Part shown: positions 8,409 through 16,763 of the stretch, one piece after another
How positions within the stretch are numbered: the stretch's first letter is position 1
Layout: each line of letters starts with the position of its first letter
Origin: Coneutiohabitans thermophilus
GTDB lineage: Bacteria > Zhuqueibacterota > Zhuqueibacteria > Zhuqueibacterales > Zhuqueibacteraceae
Assembly (NCBI GenBank): GCA_034505235.1
Contig: JAPDQY010000008.1
Coordinates: forward strand, 1-64,000
Direction: 5' to 3'
Length of the DNA stretch: 64,000 nucleotides
Notes under the pieces: model-generated
Told to the model about the DNA's origin: nothing
Database searches by the model: none
What the model saw: only the letters and a program-made list of their open reading frames with translations
Position numbers and translations under genes: made by a program

Positions 8409-8612
8409 ATGTCTGTTGCACGCGTTACGGAAATCACCGCCTCATCCCCCAAGGGATTCGAAGACGCCATTCAAATCGGAATCGAACGCGCCAACAAAAC
8501 GCTGAAAAACCTCACCGGCGCCTGGGTAAAAGAGCAGAAAGTGGTGATCAGCAACGGCAAGATCACCGACTACCGGGTGACCATGAAAGTCACGTTCATC
8601 CTGCAGGACTGA
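8409..8612 (+). CDS. Dodecin family flavin-binding protein
   Basis: Dodecins are small proteins that form hollow dodecamers and store or buffer flavins. The 67-residue product matches closely: a beta strand (ARVTEITASS), the helix KGFEDAIQIGIERANKTLKN, a tryptophan in GAWVKEQK at the position that stacks on the isoalloxazine ring, and a final YRVTMKVTFIL strand. A strong ribosome site (AAAGGAGG) lies 6 bases before the ATG. It is a single gene between the divergent tRNA block and the aminotransferase-fold gene downstream. Confidence 0.92.
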   Translation: MSVARVTEITASSPKGFEDAIQIGIERANKTLKNLTGAWVKEQKVVISNGKITDYRVTMKVTFILQD

Positions 8613-8748
8613 GGTTCGCCGGCTCGTGCGGACGGTTCCCGCAATGCCGGGCGCTTCTGGACGCACTGGCGCACGGTTCCGCTGCGGGCGGCAGAGTTTC
8701 AAGCCGCATTTCATACGCACGCAGAGCGCGGCAATCAGCAGTGTTTTC

Positions 8749-8786
8749 CAACGGATGGTCGGAGCCCGTGGGGCCGCCATCCGTTG
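8749..8786. repeat. 10-bp inverted repeat between dodecin and kbl
   Basis: CAACGGATGG (8749-8758) and CCATCCGTTG (8777-8786) are exact reverse complements around an 18-base loop. No T-run follows on either strand, so it is a poor intrinsic terminator. It lies about 60 bases before the kbl start and may be an operator or an mRNA structure. Confidence 0.55.
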
Positions 8787-8847
8787 ACATTTTGGGTCGA
8801 GCCCGGCCGCGGGTCATTGACATTTTCTTGCTCAGGGAGTCTTTGCC

Positions 8848-10026
8848 ATGTCCAAACTCGCGTTTCTTGACGAGGAACTTCAGGCCCTGCGTGATCAGGG
8901 CCAGTACATTCAGATTCGCACCATCGAAAGCGCGATGGGCGCGTGGATTCAAGTCGATGGCAAGCGGGTGTTGAATCTGTGCGCCAACAACTATCTCGGT
9001 TTCGCCAATCACCCCCGCTTGAAGGAAGCCGCGATCAAAGCCATTGAGAGCTACGGCGTGGGGCCGGCGGCAGTGCGCACCATTGCCGGCACGCAAAAAC
9101 TGCATCTCGAGCTGGAGGAAAAATTGGCGGCCTTCAAGGGCGTGGAAGCCGCCATTTCCTTTCAATCCGGTTTCGTCTCCAATCAAGCCGTGATCCCGAC
9201 CCTCACCGGCGCCGGCGATGTGATCTTCTCCGACGAGCTGAATCACGCCAGCATCATCGACGGCACCCGGCTCTCCAAGGCCAAGGTGGTGCGGTACAAC
9301 CACAACGATGTCGCCGACCTCGAAGCCAAGATCAAAAACGAAACCGCGGTGCGCCGGCGGCTGATCATCACCGACGGGGTGTTCAGCATGGACGGTGACA
9401 TCGCGCCGCTGCCTGACATCGTCGCGATCGCCGAAAAATACGATGCCCTCACCATGGTCGATGACGCCCACGGCGAGGGCGTGCTCGGCAGCGCCGGCCG
9501 CGGCATCGCCGATCATTTCGGTTTGCATGGCCGCGTCGACATCGAAATTGGCACGCTGTCCAAAGCCTTTGGCGTGGTCGGCGGTTATGCGGCCGGCCGG
9601 AAGAAAATCGTCGACTTTCTGCGCCAGCGTGCCCGGCCCTTCCTGTTCTCCAGTGCGGTCACGCCTGCAGACGTGGCGGCCTGCATTGCCGCAGTCGATA
9701 TTCTCACGGCTTCGGACGAGCTGGTGGCAAAGCTGTGGAGCAACACCAAATACTTCAAGGACAAGATGGTCGCCCTGGGTTTCAATCTCGGCAACAGTGT
9801 GACCCCCATCACTCCGGTGATGATCGGCGACACCACCAAAGCCCAGGCCCTGAGCCGTCAACTGTTCGAAGCCGGCATCTTTGCCATGGCCATCACCTAT
9901 CCCACGGTGCCCAAGGGCAGGGAACGGCTGCGGCTGATGATGTCCGCCACCCATTCCCTCGAAGACCTGAATTTCGCGGTCGGCGCCTTCGAGAAGGCCG
10001 GCCGGGAGCTGGGTTTGATCAAATAG
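8848..10026 (+). CDS. kbl: Glycine C-acetyltransferase / 2-amino-3-ketobutyrate CoA ligase-like
   Basis: This is a PLP-dependent alpha-oxoamine synthase (392 residues). It most resembles 2-amino-3-ketobutyrate CoA ligase, which splits 2-amino-3-oxobutyrate with CoA into glycine and acetyl-CoA. The PLP lysine is K239 in GTLSKAFG, D205 of MVDDAHGEG binds the pyridine nitrogen, and NNYLGFANHPRL near residue 48 is the family's glycine-binding stretch. The close relative BioF (8-amino-7-oxononanoate synthase) cannot be fully excluded, but no biotin genes are near. No threonine dehydrogenase is adjacent. AGGGAG lies 10 bases before the ATG. Confidence 0.85.
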   Translation: MSKLAFLDEELQALRDQGQYIQIRTIESAMGAWIQVDGKRVLNLCANNYLGFANHPRLKEAAIKAIESYGVGPAAVRTIAGTQKLHLELEEKLAAFKGVEAAISFQSGFVSNQAVIPTLTGAGDVIFSDELNHASIIDGTRLSKAKVVRYNHNDVADLEAKIKNETAVRRRLIITDGVFSMDGDIAPLPDIVAIAEKYDALTMVDDAHGEGVLGSAGRGIADHFGLHGRVDIEIGTLSKAFGVVGGYAAGRKKIVDFLRQRARPFLFSSAVTPADVAACIAAVDILTASDELVAKLWSNTKYFKDKMVALGFNLGNSVTPITPVMIGDTTKAQALSRQLFEAGIFAMAITYPTVPKGRERLRLMMSATHSLEDLNFAVGAFEKAGRELGLIK

Positions 10027-10107
10027 CCAAACGCCGGTTTGCACCGGCGCGTCACTGCGGTGGCGGGGCGCATGCCCGGCACCGCTTGCAAAAGGGAGTA
10101 TTTCACT

Positions 10108-10947
10108 TTGAGGCAAGATCGAATCGTGCGCGTCGGGCACAGTCCCGATCCCGACGACGCCTTCATGTTTTACGGCCTGGCCAGCGGCCGGGTGAAAATT
10201 CCGGGGGTGGTCATCGAACATGTGATGGCTGATATTCAAACGCTGAATGAGCGCGCCTTGCGGGCCGAGTTGGAGGTCACCGCCATTTCGGCGCATGCCT
10301 TTGCTCATGTCGCGGGGCAATACTGGATCATGCGCACCGGCGCCAGCATGGGGGAGGGCTACGGGCCGATCATCGTCTCGCAAACACTCACGCCACCCGG
10401 GCAGTTGGCCGGCAGACGCATCGCCACACCCGGCCGGTGGACTACTGCGAACCTGCTGCTCAAAATCTTCCACCCGGAAATGCAAAATGTCGACATGCCC
10501 TTCGACCGCATCATCGCGGCGGTGCAGGCCGGCGAAGTCGATGCCGGTTTGTTGATTCATGAAGGCCAGATCAACTATCACCACTTTGGCCTGCACAAGC
10601 TGATTGATTATGGCGAGCTCTGGCGGGAATACGCCGGCGGTCTGCCGCTGCCGCTCGGGCTGGATGTCGTGCGCAAAGATCTTGGCGCCGAGATGGCACA
10701 CCGCCTGTCCCGCGGCCTGCGCGACAGCATCACCTATGGCTATCAACACCAGGAGGAGGCGATTCCCTATGCGCTGCAATTCGGCCGGGGCATCGATGCG
10801 AAACTGGGGGAAAGATTCGTGAAGATGTATGTCAACGAGGTGACTCTCGACATGGGCGCGCGCGGCCAGCGCGCATTAGAGCTGCTCTACGAGCTGGCCT
10901 GGCAAAGAAAACTCATCCCCGCCAAACCCGAGGTGGTGTTGTATTGA
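10108..10947 (+). CDS. MqnA/MqnD-family menaquinone biosynthesis protein
   Basis: This 279-residue protein has a periplasmic-binding-protein-like fold and belongs to the MqnA/MqnD family. MqnD forms 1,4-dihydroxy-6-naphthoate in the futalosine route to menaquinone. Features shared with MqnD are the N-terminal SPxPDDAFMFYGL, an IQTLN segment, GLLIHEGQINYHHFGL and GGLPLPLGLDVV. The usual CPND of MqnD reads DPDD here, so it belongs to a divergent subgroup whose exact reaction is uncertain. I chose a TTG start at 10108, which has GGGAG 9 bases upstream; the open frame further upstream does not match the family. mqnC, encoding an earlier step, lies 1.6 kb away on the other strand. Confidence 0.75.
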   Translation: MRQDRIVRVGHSPDPDDAFMFYGLASGRVKIPGVVIEHVMADIQTLNERALRAELEVTAISAHAFAHVAGQYWIMRTGASMGEGYGPIIVSQTLTPPGQLAGRRIATPGRWTTANLLLKIFHPEMQNVDMPFDRIIAAVQAGEVDAGLLIHEGQINYHHFGLHKLIDYGELWREYAGGLPLPLGLDVVRKDLGAEMAHRLSRGLRDSITYGYQHQEEAIPYALQFGRGIDAKLGERFVKMYVNEVTLDMGARGQRALELLYELAWQRKLIPAKPEVVLY

Positions 10948-11074
10948 GGCCGCCGGGTCTGCGGGGATTCAACCTCTTGCCGTCAAATGAGCAGCCGCGG
11001 CCGGCCGAGGCTGCCTGTGCCGCGCACGCTGTTCGCCCGCATTGCAGCACCGCGGCCGGGGATGCGGCAGATAA

Positions 11075-11098
11075 GGCCGCGCCTATTTCCGCGCGGCC
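11075..11098. terminator. Possible shared terminator hairpin
   Basis: GGCCGCGC (11075-11082) and GCGCGGCC (11091-11098) form a perfect GC stem with an 8-base loop that includes the stop codon of the minus-strand peptidase gene. On the plus strand it is followed by ATTTTC. It lies between two convergent genes, so it could stop both transcripts, but the T-run is short. Confidence 0.45.
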
Positions 11099-12399
11099 AT
11101 TTTCATTTCCGATCCGACCACGAACAGCGGAGCCGGTGACTGCAACTGCTGCAGCAGGCGGTCGCGGTGCGCAAAGAAAGCCTGGCGCAAATGCGGCGCA
11201 ATCGGGTCGGCGGCAGCCGGCTTCATGCGCAGCGGATCGATGGCCCGGCCGTTGAGATACATGGTGTAGTGCAAATGCGGGCCGGTCGCCAGGCCGGTCG
11301 CGCCAACATAGCCAATCACCTGGCTCTGCGAAACCATCTGCCCCACCTGCAAACCCTCGGCAAAACGCGACAGGTGACCGTAGAGCGTGCTGAAGTGATT
11401 CTTATGCTGGATCACCACGCGCTTGCCATAACCTCCCTCCCAGCCCAGAGCTGCAACCGTGCCGTTCGCGGTGGCGACCACCGGCGTGCCCGTGGCCGCG
11501 GCGAAATCCACCCCGGTGTGGGCACGCACCTTTCGCAAAATCGGATGCAGGCGGCCGTTGGAAAAGTGCGAGGAAATGCGCCGGTAATTCAGCGGTGATT
11601 TCAAGAAAGTCTTCTGGAACGAGTTGCCCTGGCGGTCGAAATAGCCGCCGCGGCCGCTGCTGTCGGGATCAAATAGAAAAGCCATGCAGCTCGAATCCTG
11701 CTGCTCATAACTGGCGGCCAGGATTCTGCCGTAACGGACGAACTCGCGCCGGCCGGGTTCCTTTTCGACATACAGCTTTTCAAAGAGAATGCGAAAGCGG
11801 TCACCGCGCTGGGTATCGATGAAGAAATCGATGTCCCACTGGAAAATGTCGGTGTATTGCAGCAGCAGCTCCGGAGATTCCTGCTGCGCCATGACCGCTT
11901 CGTAAAGCGTGGCAGTCACTTCGCCCGCCAGCAGCTTGACCTCGCGCTCCAGACGCAGGGAGTCCGCGGCTCCGATGAAGCGATTGGTGCTGTCGCGCTG
12001 CACACGAATCACCAACTCCGGCGAGGGCTGGTAGGCCAGTTCATGCAGCGTGCCCAGGGAATCGAGCTTGAGCTGCAGCGGCCGGCCGGCGCGCAGGTGG
12101 CGCGGATCAAAGATCGACCGCAACGCTGCGATGGTGGGAAAAACATCTTCCGGACGGACGTAACGGGTGCTGAGAATCTGGGCAAGTGTTTGGCCGTGGG
12201 CAATGGTGTGATCGATCACCCGCAAGGCCGGCGGCTCCGGCACTGCGGCGGTCGAATCCAGGCCCGCCGGCCGCGGCGGCGTTTCCGCGGCGGGGGGCGC
12301 GACGTATTTGACGTATTTGATGAAATAAACCGCGGCCGACAGCAGGATCATCAACAGCCAGCGCGTCGCCGGCGATGACCACTGCGGATTGCTCCTCAT
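11083..12399 (-). CDS. Membrane-anchored M23 family metallopeptidase
   Basis: This protein (438 residues) is predicted to cleave peptidoglycan cross-bridges, or to activate amidases, in the periplasm. A hydrophobic segment at about residues 14-28 (LLMILLSAAVYFIKYV) anchors it. The next part (IDHTIAHGQTLAQILSTR...) resembles the LysM/OapA-like region of YebA/MepM-type proteins. The C-terminal LytM domain keeps the zinc ligands, H-x3-D in HTGVDFAAATG and H-x-H in GPHLHYTMY. The ATG at 12399 follows GAGGGAGG. It resembles a MepM-like hydrolase involved in wall growth. It is a monocistronic gene between mqnC and the mqnD-like gene. Confidence 0.9.
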   Translation of the reverse strand: MRSNPQWSSPATRWLLMILLSAAVYFIKYVKYVAPPAAETPPRPAGLDSTAAVPEPPALRVIDHTIAHGQTLAQILSTRYVRPEDVFPTIAALRSIFDPRHLRAGRPLQLKLDSLGTLHELAYQPSPELVIRVQRDSTNRFIGAADSLRLEREVKLLAGEVTATLYEAVMAQQESPELLLQYTDIFQWDIDFFIDTQRGDRFRILFEKLYVEKEPGRREFVRYGRILAASYEQQDSSCMAFLFDPDSSGRGGYFDRQGNSFQKTFLKSPLNYRRISSHFSNGRLHPILRKVRAHTGVDFAAATGTPVVATANGTVAALGWEGGYGKRVVIQHKNHFSTLYGHLSRFAEGLQVGQMVSQSQVIGYVGATGLATGPHLHYTMYLNGRAIDPLRMKPAAADPIAPHLRQAFFAHRDRLLQQLQSPAPLFVVGSEMKMAARK

Positions 12400-12590
12400 G
12401 TTTCCTCCCTCACAGCTTTGTGTTGGCAGACTTTCCTCCTTCGTTCGTTCTCCGTTCGATTGCTGCATATATCACATTTTGCGCCGCCGTCCGGGGTTCC
12501 ACCTCGCGCGCCACGCCCCTGGCACAGGAGGGGCGGGGGCACGCGGAGCAGAGCAGGGAAAGCCACACGGCAACCGGCCGCGCCGCCGGT

Positions 12591-13673
12591 TCAAGCTTCG
12601 TAGACCTTCAAAATTTCATACAACGTGCTGCGTTGCGCCGGGATGTAGCCGGACTCGCGAATGAGCTGAATCACCTCCTCGGTCGAGGTTTTGTTGACGA
12701 AGTTGGCGGCGGCGTGGACGTTTTCCTCCACCAGCGTGCCGCCGAAATCATCCGCGCCGAAGTGCAGGGCAATCTGGCCGATCTTCTTGCCTTCGGAAAA
12801 CCAGGAGGCCTGAATGTGCGGAAAGTTGTCGAGGTAGAGGCGCGCCAGCGCAATGATCTGCAGATAACGCGTCGGCGTGGCGTAAGTCGGAATGATCTTT
12901 TCGAGCGGCGTATTGCCGGGCTTGAAGCTCCACGGGATGAAGGCGGTGAAGCCGCCGGTTTCATCCTGCAGCCGGCGAATGCTGTCGAGATGGATGATGA
13001 TGTCCTCGTCGGTTTCGAGATGGCCGTACATCATCGTGGCCGTGGTTTTGTAGCCGAGCAGATGCGCCTCGCGCATGATGTCCAGCCACTCGGCCGGGCT
13101 GCCTTTTTTGTGGCTGATCTTTTTGCGAACGCGGTCGGAGAGAATTTCGGCGCCGCCGCCGGGAATGGTGTTCAGGCCCGCTTCTTTCAACTGCTGCAGC
13201 ACCTCCCGCACGCTCAGGCCGGACACTTCAGCCATGCCCTTGATTTCTGCCGTCGAGAAGAAATGAGGATGCACTTCCGGCACCTCCGCGCGCGTGCGCC
13301 GCACCAGTTCGAGATAGTACTCAAACGGCAGGTTGGGATTCACGCCGCCCTGCAGCAGAATCGTGTTCACGCCCTTTTGCGCCGTCTCTTTGAATTTTTG
13401 GATCATCTCATCGACGGAGTAAGTGTAGCTGCCGGCTTCGCCATCATGCCGGTAGAAGGCGCAAAAGATACAGTCGACGTTGCAGACATTGGTGTAGTTG
13501 GGATTGGTGTCCACCACGAACGTCACCCACGGTTGCGGGTTCTTGTGGCGGCGCATGGTATTTGCGGCGGCACCGAGTTCGAGCAGCTCACCGTTCTTGA
13601 GGAGCTGCAGGCCTTCGTCCGGCGTAAGGCGCTCACCGGCCGAGGCTTTGTCGTACAGGCGATGCAGTTGCAT
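12591..13673 (-). CDS. mqnC: Cyclic dehypoxanthinyl futalosine synthase (radical SAM)
   Basis: MqnC (360 residues) closes the ring of dehypoxanthinyl futalosine in the futalosine pathway of menaquinone synthesis. The radical-SAM cluster motif is C64-x3-C68-x2-C71 (CNVDCIFC). LLQGGVNPNLPFEYY, IPGGGAEIL near the middle and HFGADDFGGTL towards the end are typical of MqnC and separate it from MqnE and CofH. The related MqnD-like gene at 10108-10947 supports a futalosine pathway in this organism. It stands alone, 96 bases after the stop of the DUF3108 gene. Confidence 0.93.
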   Translation of the reverse strand: MQLHRLYDKASAGERLTPDEGLQLLKNGELLELGAAANTMRRHKNPQPWVTFVVDTNPNYTNVCNVDCIFCAFYRHDGEAGSYTYSVDEMIQKFKETAQKGVNTILLQGGVNPNLPFEYYLELVRRTRAEVPEVHPHFFSTAEIKGMAEVSGLSVREVLQQLKEAGLNTIPGGGAEILSDRVRKKISHKKGSPAEWLDIMREAHLLGYKTTATMMYGHLETDEDIIIHLDSIRRLQDETGGFTAFIPWSFKPGNTPLEKIIPTYATPTRYLQIIALARLYLDNFPHIQASWFSEGKKIGQIALHFGADDFGGTLVEENVHAAANFVNKTSTEEVIQLIRESGYIPAQRSTLYEILKVYEA

Positions 13674-13769
13674 AATCAGCTTGATAGTTGTAGTAGTTCG
13701 CCCGGCCCGCCGTTCTGGTGGCCGGGTTTGAAATATTACTTGTACTGCAAACTCCGCAACACCCCCGCT

Positions 13770-14621
13770 TCAATACCCCTCCACCCCCTCGATCTTCTCC
13801 AACTCGGCCACGACATTGCCCAGGTTGAAGGCCTTGATATAAAGCTGGGTGGTGGTCATCACCGGCAGTTTGCGGTCATCATCGCTGAGATGGACAATCA
13901 GCCGGCCCTTTTGGTTGTACAGCCCCGGTGTCTTCAAATGCGGCTCCACCACCAGGCAGTTGAACTTGCCGGCGCGCACCTTGATCTTCTCCCGCCGGTA
14001 CACAGTGATCTTGAGCGGCAGAATCTTGCCGTTGTCGTAGTTGTCGACGTATACCGTGTCGCCCGGCTCCAGCTTCTGCGTACGAATATAGTAAAATGCC
14101 GAAATGATGTCCTGCACGAACAGCGGAATGGCCACGGTATCGCGCCTGCCGTTTTTCGCGGTGATGGCAATGCGGGCGGCGGGATCGAAATCCACCACAC
14201 GCTCATCGCGAAAACTGCCCTCGCGCTGGTTCTTCACGTAGCGCCAACTGAAAATGCCCTCGACGTCGGCAAACGAGCTGACCCGGTCTTCCACGCGATA
14301 CAGCCGCGAAAAGAAGGAGTTGGTGTTCGCCTCGGACAAAAGGTGATAGCACGGCCGGCCATTGACCGTCACCACTTCCGGCACCGACATGACTGCCGTG
14401 CCGGCGACAATGGGGCCGTAGCGCACGAGAAACGTGAGCTTCTCGCCAACGTTGAAGGCGCGATTCTCCACCACCCGCAGCGGCGCCACACGCTTGCCCG
14501 AATCCGATGCGGCGACGGACACGGGACGTTGCGCCGACACCGGCACCCCCGCACAGCAGGACATGAGCAGCAACCAGAACACCGGGCGCACCGGCATCTG
14601 CCCGCAATCTTTCCTGATCAT
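13770..14621 (-). CDS. DUF3108 domain-containing exported protein
   Basis: This 283-residue protein has an N-terminal export signal (VFWLLLMSCCAGVPVSA, cleavage near residue 30) and then one DUF3108 domain: AFNVGEKLTFLVRYGPIVAGTA, later VQDIISAFYYIRTQKLEPGD and KVRAGKFNCLVVEP. The family is predicted to form a beta-barrel-like fold in the periplasm; its role is unknown, but it is often encoded with envelope genes. It is the last gene of the envelope operon, its ATG overlapping the preceding glycosyltransferase stop (ATGA). Confidence 0.85.
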   Translation of the reverse strand: MIRKDCGQMPVRPVFWLLLMSCCAGVPVSAQRPVSVAASDSGKRVAPLRVVENRAFNVGEKLTFLVRYGPIVAGTAVMSVPEVVTVNGRPCYHLLSEANTNSFFSRLYRVEDRVSSFADVEGIFSWRYVKNQREGSFRDERVVDFDPAARIAITAKNGRRDTVAIPLFVQDIISAFYYIRTQKLEPGDTVYVDNYDNGKILPLKITVYRREKIKVRAGKFNCLVVEPHLKTPGLYNQKGRLIVHLSDDDRKLPVMTTTQLYIKAFNLGNVVAELEKIEGVEGY

Positions 14622-15622
14622 GACAGTTTCTCCTCAACCTTCCTGAAGGCCTCCGCCACCGGGATTGCCTGCATGCAGGGACACACCCGCGTGCGTGACT
14701 TTCTGCAGCGAAAGCATTCCTCCTGTTGTGACATCAACACATCGGCACGGCAGCCATAGGGTCCCCAGCGCTCGGGCCGGCAGGCGGTGATCGGCGGATA
14801 AAACGCAACCACCGGCGTGCCCACCATGCGCGCCAGATGCAACGGCCCGCTGCTGTTGCCCACGAACACGGCCGCGCGTGCAAGCACGCCGGCAAGTTGT
14901 TTGAGTGTCAGGTGACCGGCGAGATCGATCAGGTTCCCGCCGCTTGCTTGCCGAATTTGCCGGGTGAGCTCGCGCTCACTGGCATGGCCGGTGAGCACCA
15001 CCTGGCGTTTCGTGACGGTCACCACTTGCCGTGCGAGGGCGGCAAAATGCTCCGGCGGCCAGTCGCGCGCCGAGCCGCCGCTGCCGGGATGCAACACCAC
15101 GAAGCCCGCTTGCACGCCCTGCGCCGCCAGCAAGTCCGTCACTTCGCGTTCGACGGCGGGATCGCGGCGGTAATGGAATTCCACCGCCGTGGTGGTGATG
15201 CCCAGAGGCGCCAGCAGTTGCAGATTGCATTCTGCTTCATGCTGGCGGGCATGCCTGCGGTGCTGATACACACGGCGATTGTATAGCACGCTGTACCAGC
15301 GGTAGCCCGTGCCGATGCGCAGCGGAATGCCTGCCTGCAAAAAACGCCACGCCAGCTGCGGCCGGGGAAAAAGCGCCACCACGGCATCAAACCGGTGGGC
15401 CGCGAGCCGCCCGGCCAGCGGAACGGCACCCTGCTCATCGAGAGAGATGATGCCATCGACGTGCGGGTGCAGCTCCAAAATGCCGGCGGTGTAGCGCCGC
15501 GCGAGAAAAAAAACTTCCACGCCGGGCAACTGCTGCTTGAGCGCGGTGGCAGCCGGCGTCGCCAAAATCACGTCACCCAGACGGTCGGTGCGCGAAAGCA
15601 AAATACGCCGCAGCGGGATCAC
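14618..15622 (-). CDS. Glycosyltransferase family 9 (heptosyltransferase-like)
   Basis: This is a GT-B fold transferase (334 residues) of family 9, which includes lipopolysaccharide heptosyltransferases. It has the N-terminal RTDRLGDVILATPAATALK (the donor-side glycine loop), HPGSGGSARDWPPEHFAAL in the second domain and GNSSGPLHLARMVGTPVVAFYPP in the nucleotide-sugar site. The C-terminus carries cysteines (CFRCRKSRTRVCPC), as often in this family. GTG start at 15622 overlaps the phosphatase stop (GTGA). The sugar transferred cannot be told from sequence. It has a paralogue at 16760-17818 in the same operon. Confidence 0.9.
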   Translation of the reverse strand: MIPLRRILLSRTDRLGDVILATPAATALKQQLPGVEVFFLARRYTAGILELHPHVDGIISLDEQGAVPLAGRLAAHRFDAVVALFPRPQLAWRFLQAGIPLRIGTGYRWYSVLYNRRVYQHRRHARQHEAECNLQLLAPLGITTTAVEFHYRRDPAVEREVTDLLAAQGVQAGFVVLHPGSGGSARDWPPEHFAALARQVVTVTKRQVVLTGHASERELTRQIRQASGGNLIDLAGHLTLKQLAGVLARAAVFVGNSSGPLHLARMVGTPVVAFYPPITACRPERWGPYGCRADVLMSQQEECFRCRKSRTRVCPCMQAIPVAEAFRKVEEKLS

Positions 15623-16125
15623 GAGGCCTCATGCCGGCGGTTTTGCACGAGATGCACGATTGCGGGCAGAGCGCGGTCGATTTCCCCGGCGATCGTCTCG
15701 GCGCAGGCGCGATACACCTCGCGGCCGTAACCGATGGGATCTTCGATGTCGGGATTCTCCGGCGCCTGATCATTGGCAAAGCGCTTGAGCAGAAAAACGT
15801 TCTCGCGATAGTGGGGATAGTGGCGCTGCAAATGCTCGACGTGTTCACGGGCCATGACCAGGATGAGATCGGCATTGGCCACCAGTTCCTCGCTGAGGCC
15901 CTGCGAGCGATGGCGGCGCAACTCGCCGCCCATTTCCTCCACCACGCTGATCGCCGACTCGGTAGCCGGCATGCCCTCGATGCCGAGCGTACCCGCTGAA
16001 CGAATTTCGACTTCCTCCTGCAAGCGCGAAGGCAGTTTGAGGCGAAGCAGCGCCTCGGCCATGGGGCTGCGACAACTGTTGCCGCTGCAGACGAAGAGGA
16101 TGGTGAAGGGACGGTTTGCGCTCAC
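15619..16125 (-). CDS. Low-molecular-weight protein phosphatase
   Basis: This is a 168-residue cytoplasmic phosphatase of the LMW-PTP fold. The P-loop C13-x5-R19 (CSGNSCRS) holds the nucleophile and phosphate-binding arginine, and DIEDPIG near residue 130 provides the catalytic aspartate. Family members remove phosphate from tyrosine or, in YwlE-type enzymes, arginine. YwlE homologues are often next to tsaC/ywlC, as here, which makes the arginine-phosphatase reading plausible. It starts with GTG at 16125, overlapping the tsaC stop by 4 bases. Confidence 0.9.
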   Translation of the reverse strand: MSANRPFTILFVCSGNSCRSPMAEALLRLKLPSRLQEEVEIRSAGTLGIEGMPATESAISVVEEMGGELRRHRSQGLSEELVANADLILVMAREHVEHLQRHYPHYRENVFLLKRFANDQAPENPDIEDPIGYGREVYRACAETIAGEIDRALPAIVHLVQNRRHEAS

Positions 16126-16763
16126 GTTTGAATGGCTCCAATCGATTGCATGATGGCTTCCTGCGGCAGCGCGCCGGCGCGCAGCAGGCGTGGCGGCGAA
16201 GTGGTGACATCCAAAATGGTCGAGGCCAGCGTGGTGCAGGCGGGCCCGGAATCGAGCAGCAAGGGCAGCTCACTGCCGAATTGCCGCACCACTTCCTCCG
16301 CGGTGGTGGCGCCCGGCTGGCCCGCAAGATTGGCGCTGGTGGAAATGATGGGGGCGTTCAGCATTTCACTGAGCAGCCGCGGCAGGGCACGCGCCGGCAC
16401 GCGCACCGCCAGTGTTGTGGAGGACGCGATGAGATTTTGCGGGACTCTTTTCGTCGCCTCAAAAACCAGGGTCAACGGTCCGGGCCAAAAATCCTGCATG
16501 AGCTTCTCCGCCACCGGTGAAACGTATTTCACCCAGCCGGCAAGCATGCCGCGGTTGCCAATGATCACCGGCAGCGCTTTTTCCGTCACCCGGCGTTTGA
16601 GCGCATAAATCTGATCGATCGCGCCGGGCAGCCGCGCATCGACACCCAGGCCGTAAATGGTATCGGTGAGATACGCGATGATCTGCCCCTCCCGCAAGGC
16701 ATTCACCGCGAGGGTGATTTTTTCCGGCTCGGGATGGTCGGCATTGATCTTGATTACGTTCAT
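16122..16763 (-). CDS. tsaC: L-threonylcarbamoyladenylate synthase
   Basis: This is a YrdC-domain enzyme (213 residues) that makes threonylcarbamoyl-AMP from threonine, bicarbonate and ATP for t6A modification of tRNAs reading ANN codons. Visible features: the KxR/ST nucleotide region (AYLTDTIYGLGVDA, KRRVTEKALPVII), WPGPLTLVF and LAVRVPARALPRLLSE, then ISTSANLAGQPGATTAEEV. The ATG at 16763 overlaps the upstream glycosyltransferase stop as ATGA, which fixes the start. It has only the YrdC domain; the longer Sua5 C-terminal domain is absent. Confidence 0.93.
   Translation of the reverse strand: MNVIKINADHPEPEKITLAVNALREGQIIAYLTDTIYGLGVDARLPGAIDQIYALKRRVTEKALPVIIGNRGMLAGWVKYVSPVAEKLMQDFWPGPLTLVFEATKRVPQNLIASSTTLAVRVPARALPRLLSEMLNAPIISTSANLAGQPGATTAEEVVRQFGSELPLLLDSGPACTTLASTILDVTTSPPRLLRAGALPQEAIMQSIGAIQT

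Noticed and set aside
8596..10779. A 727-codon minus-strand frame over kbl and the mqnD-like gene.
   Set aside because: Both plus-strand genes have ribosome sites and family motifs; the long open antisense frame is expected at this GC content.
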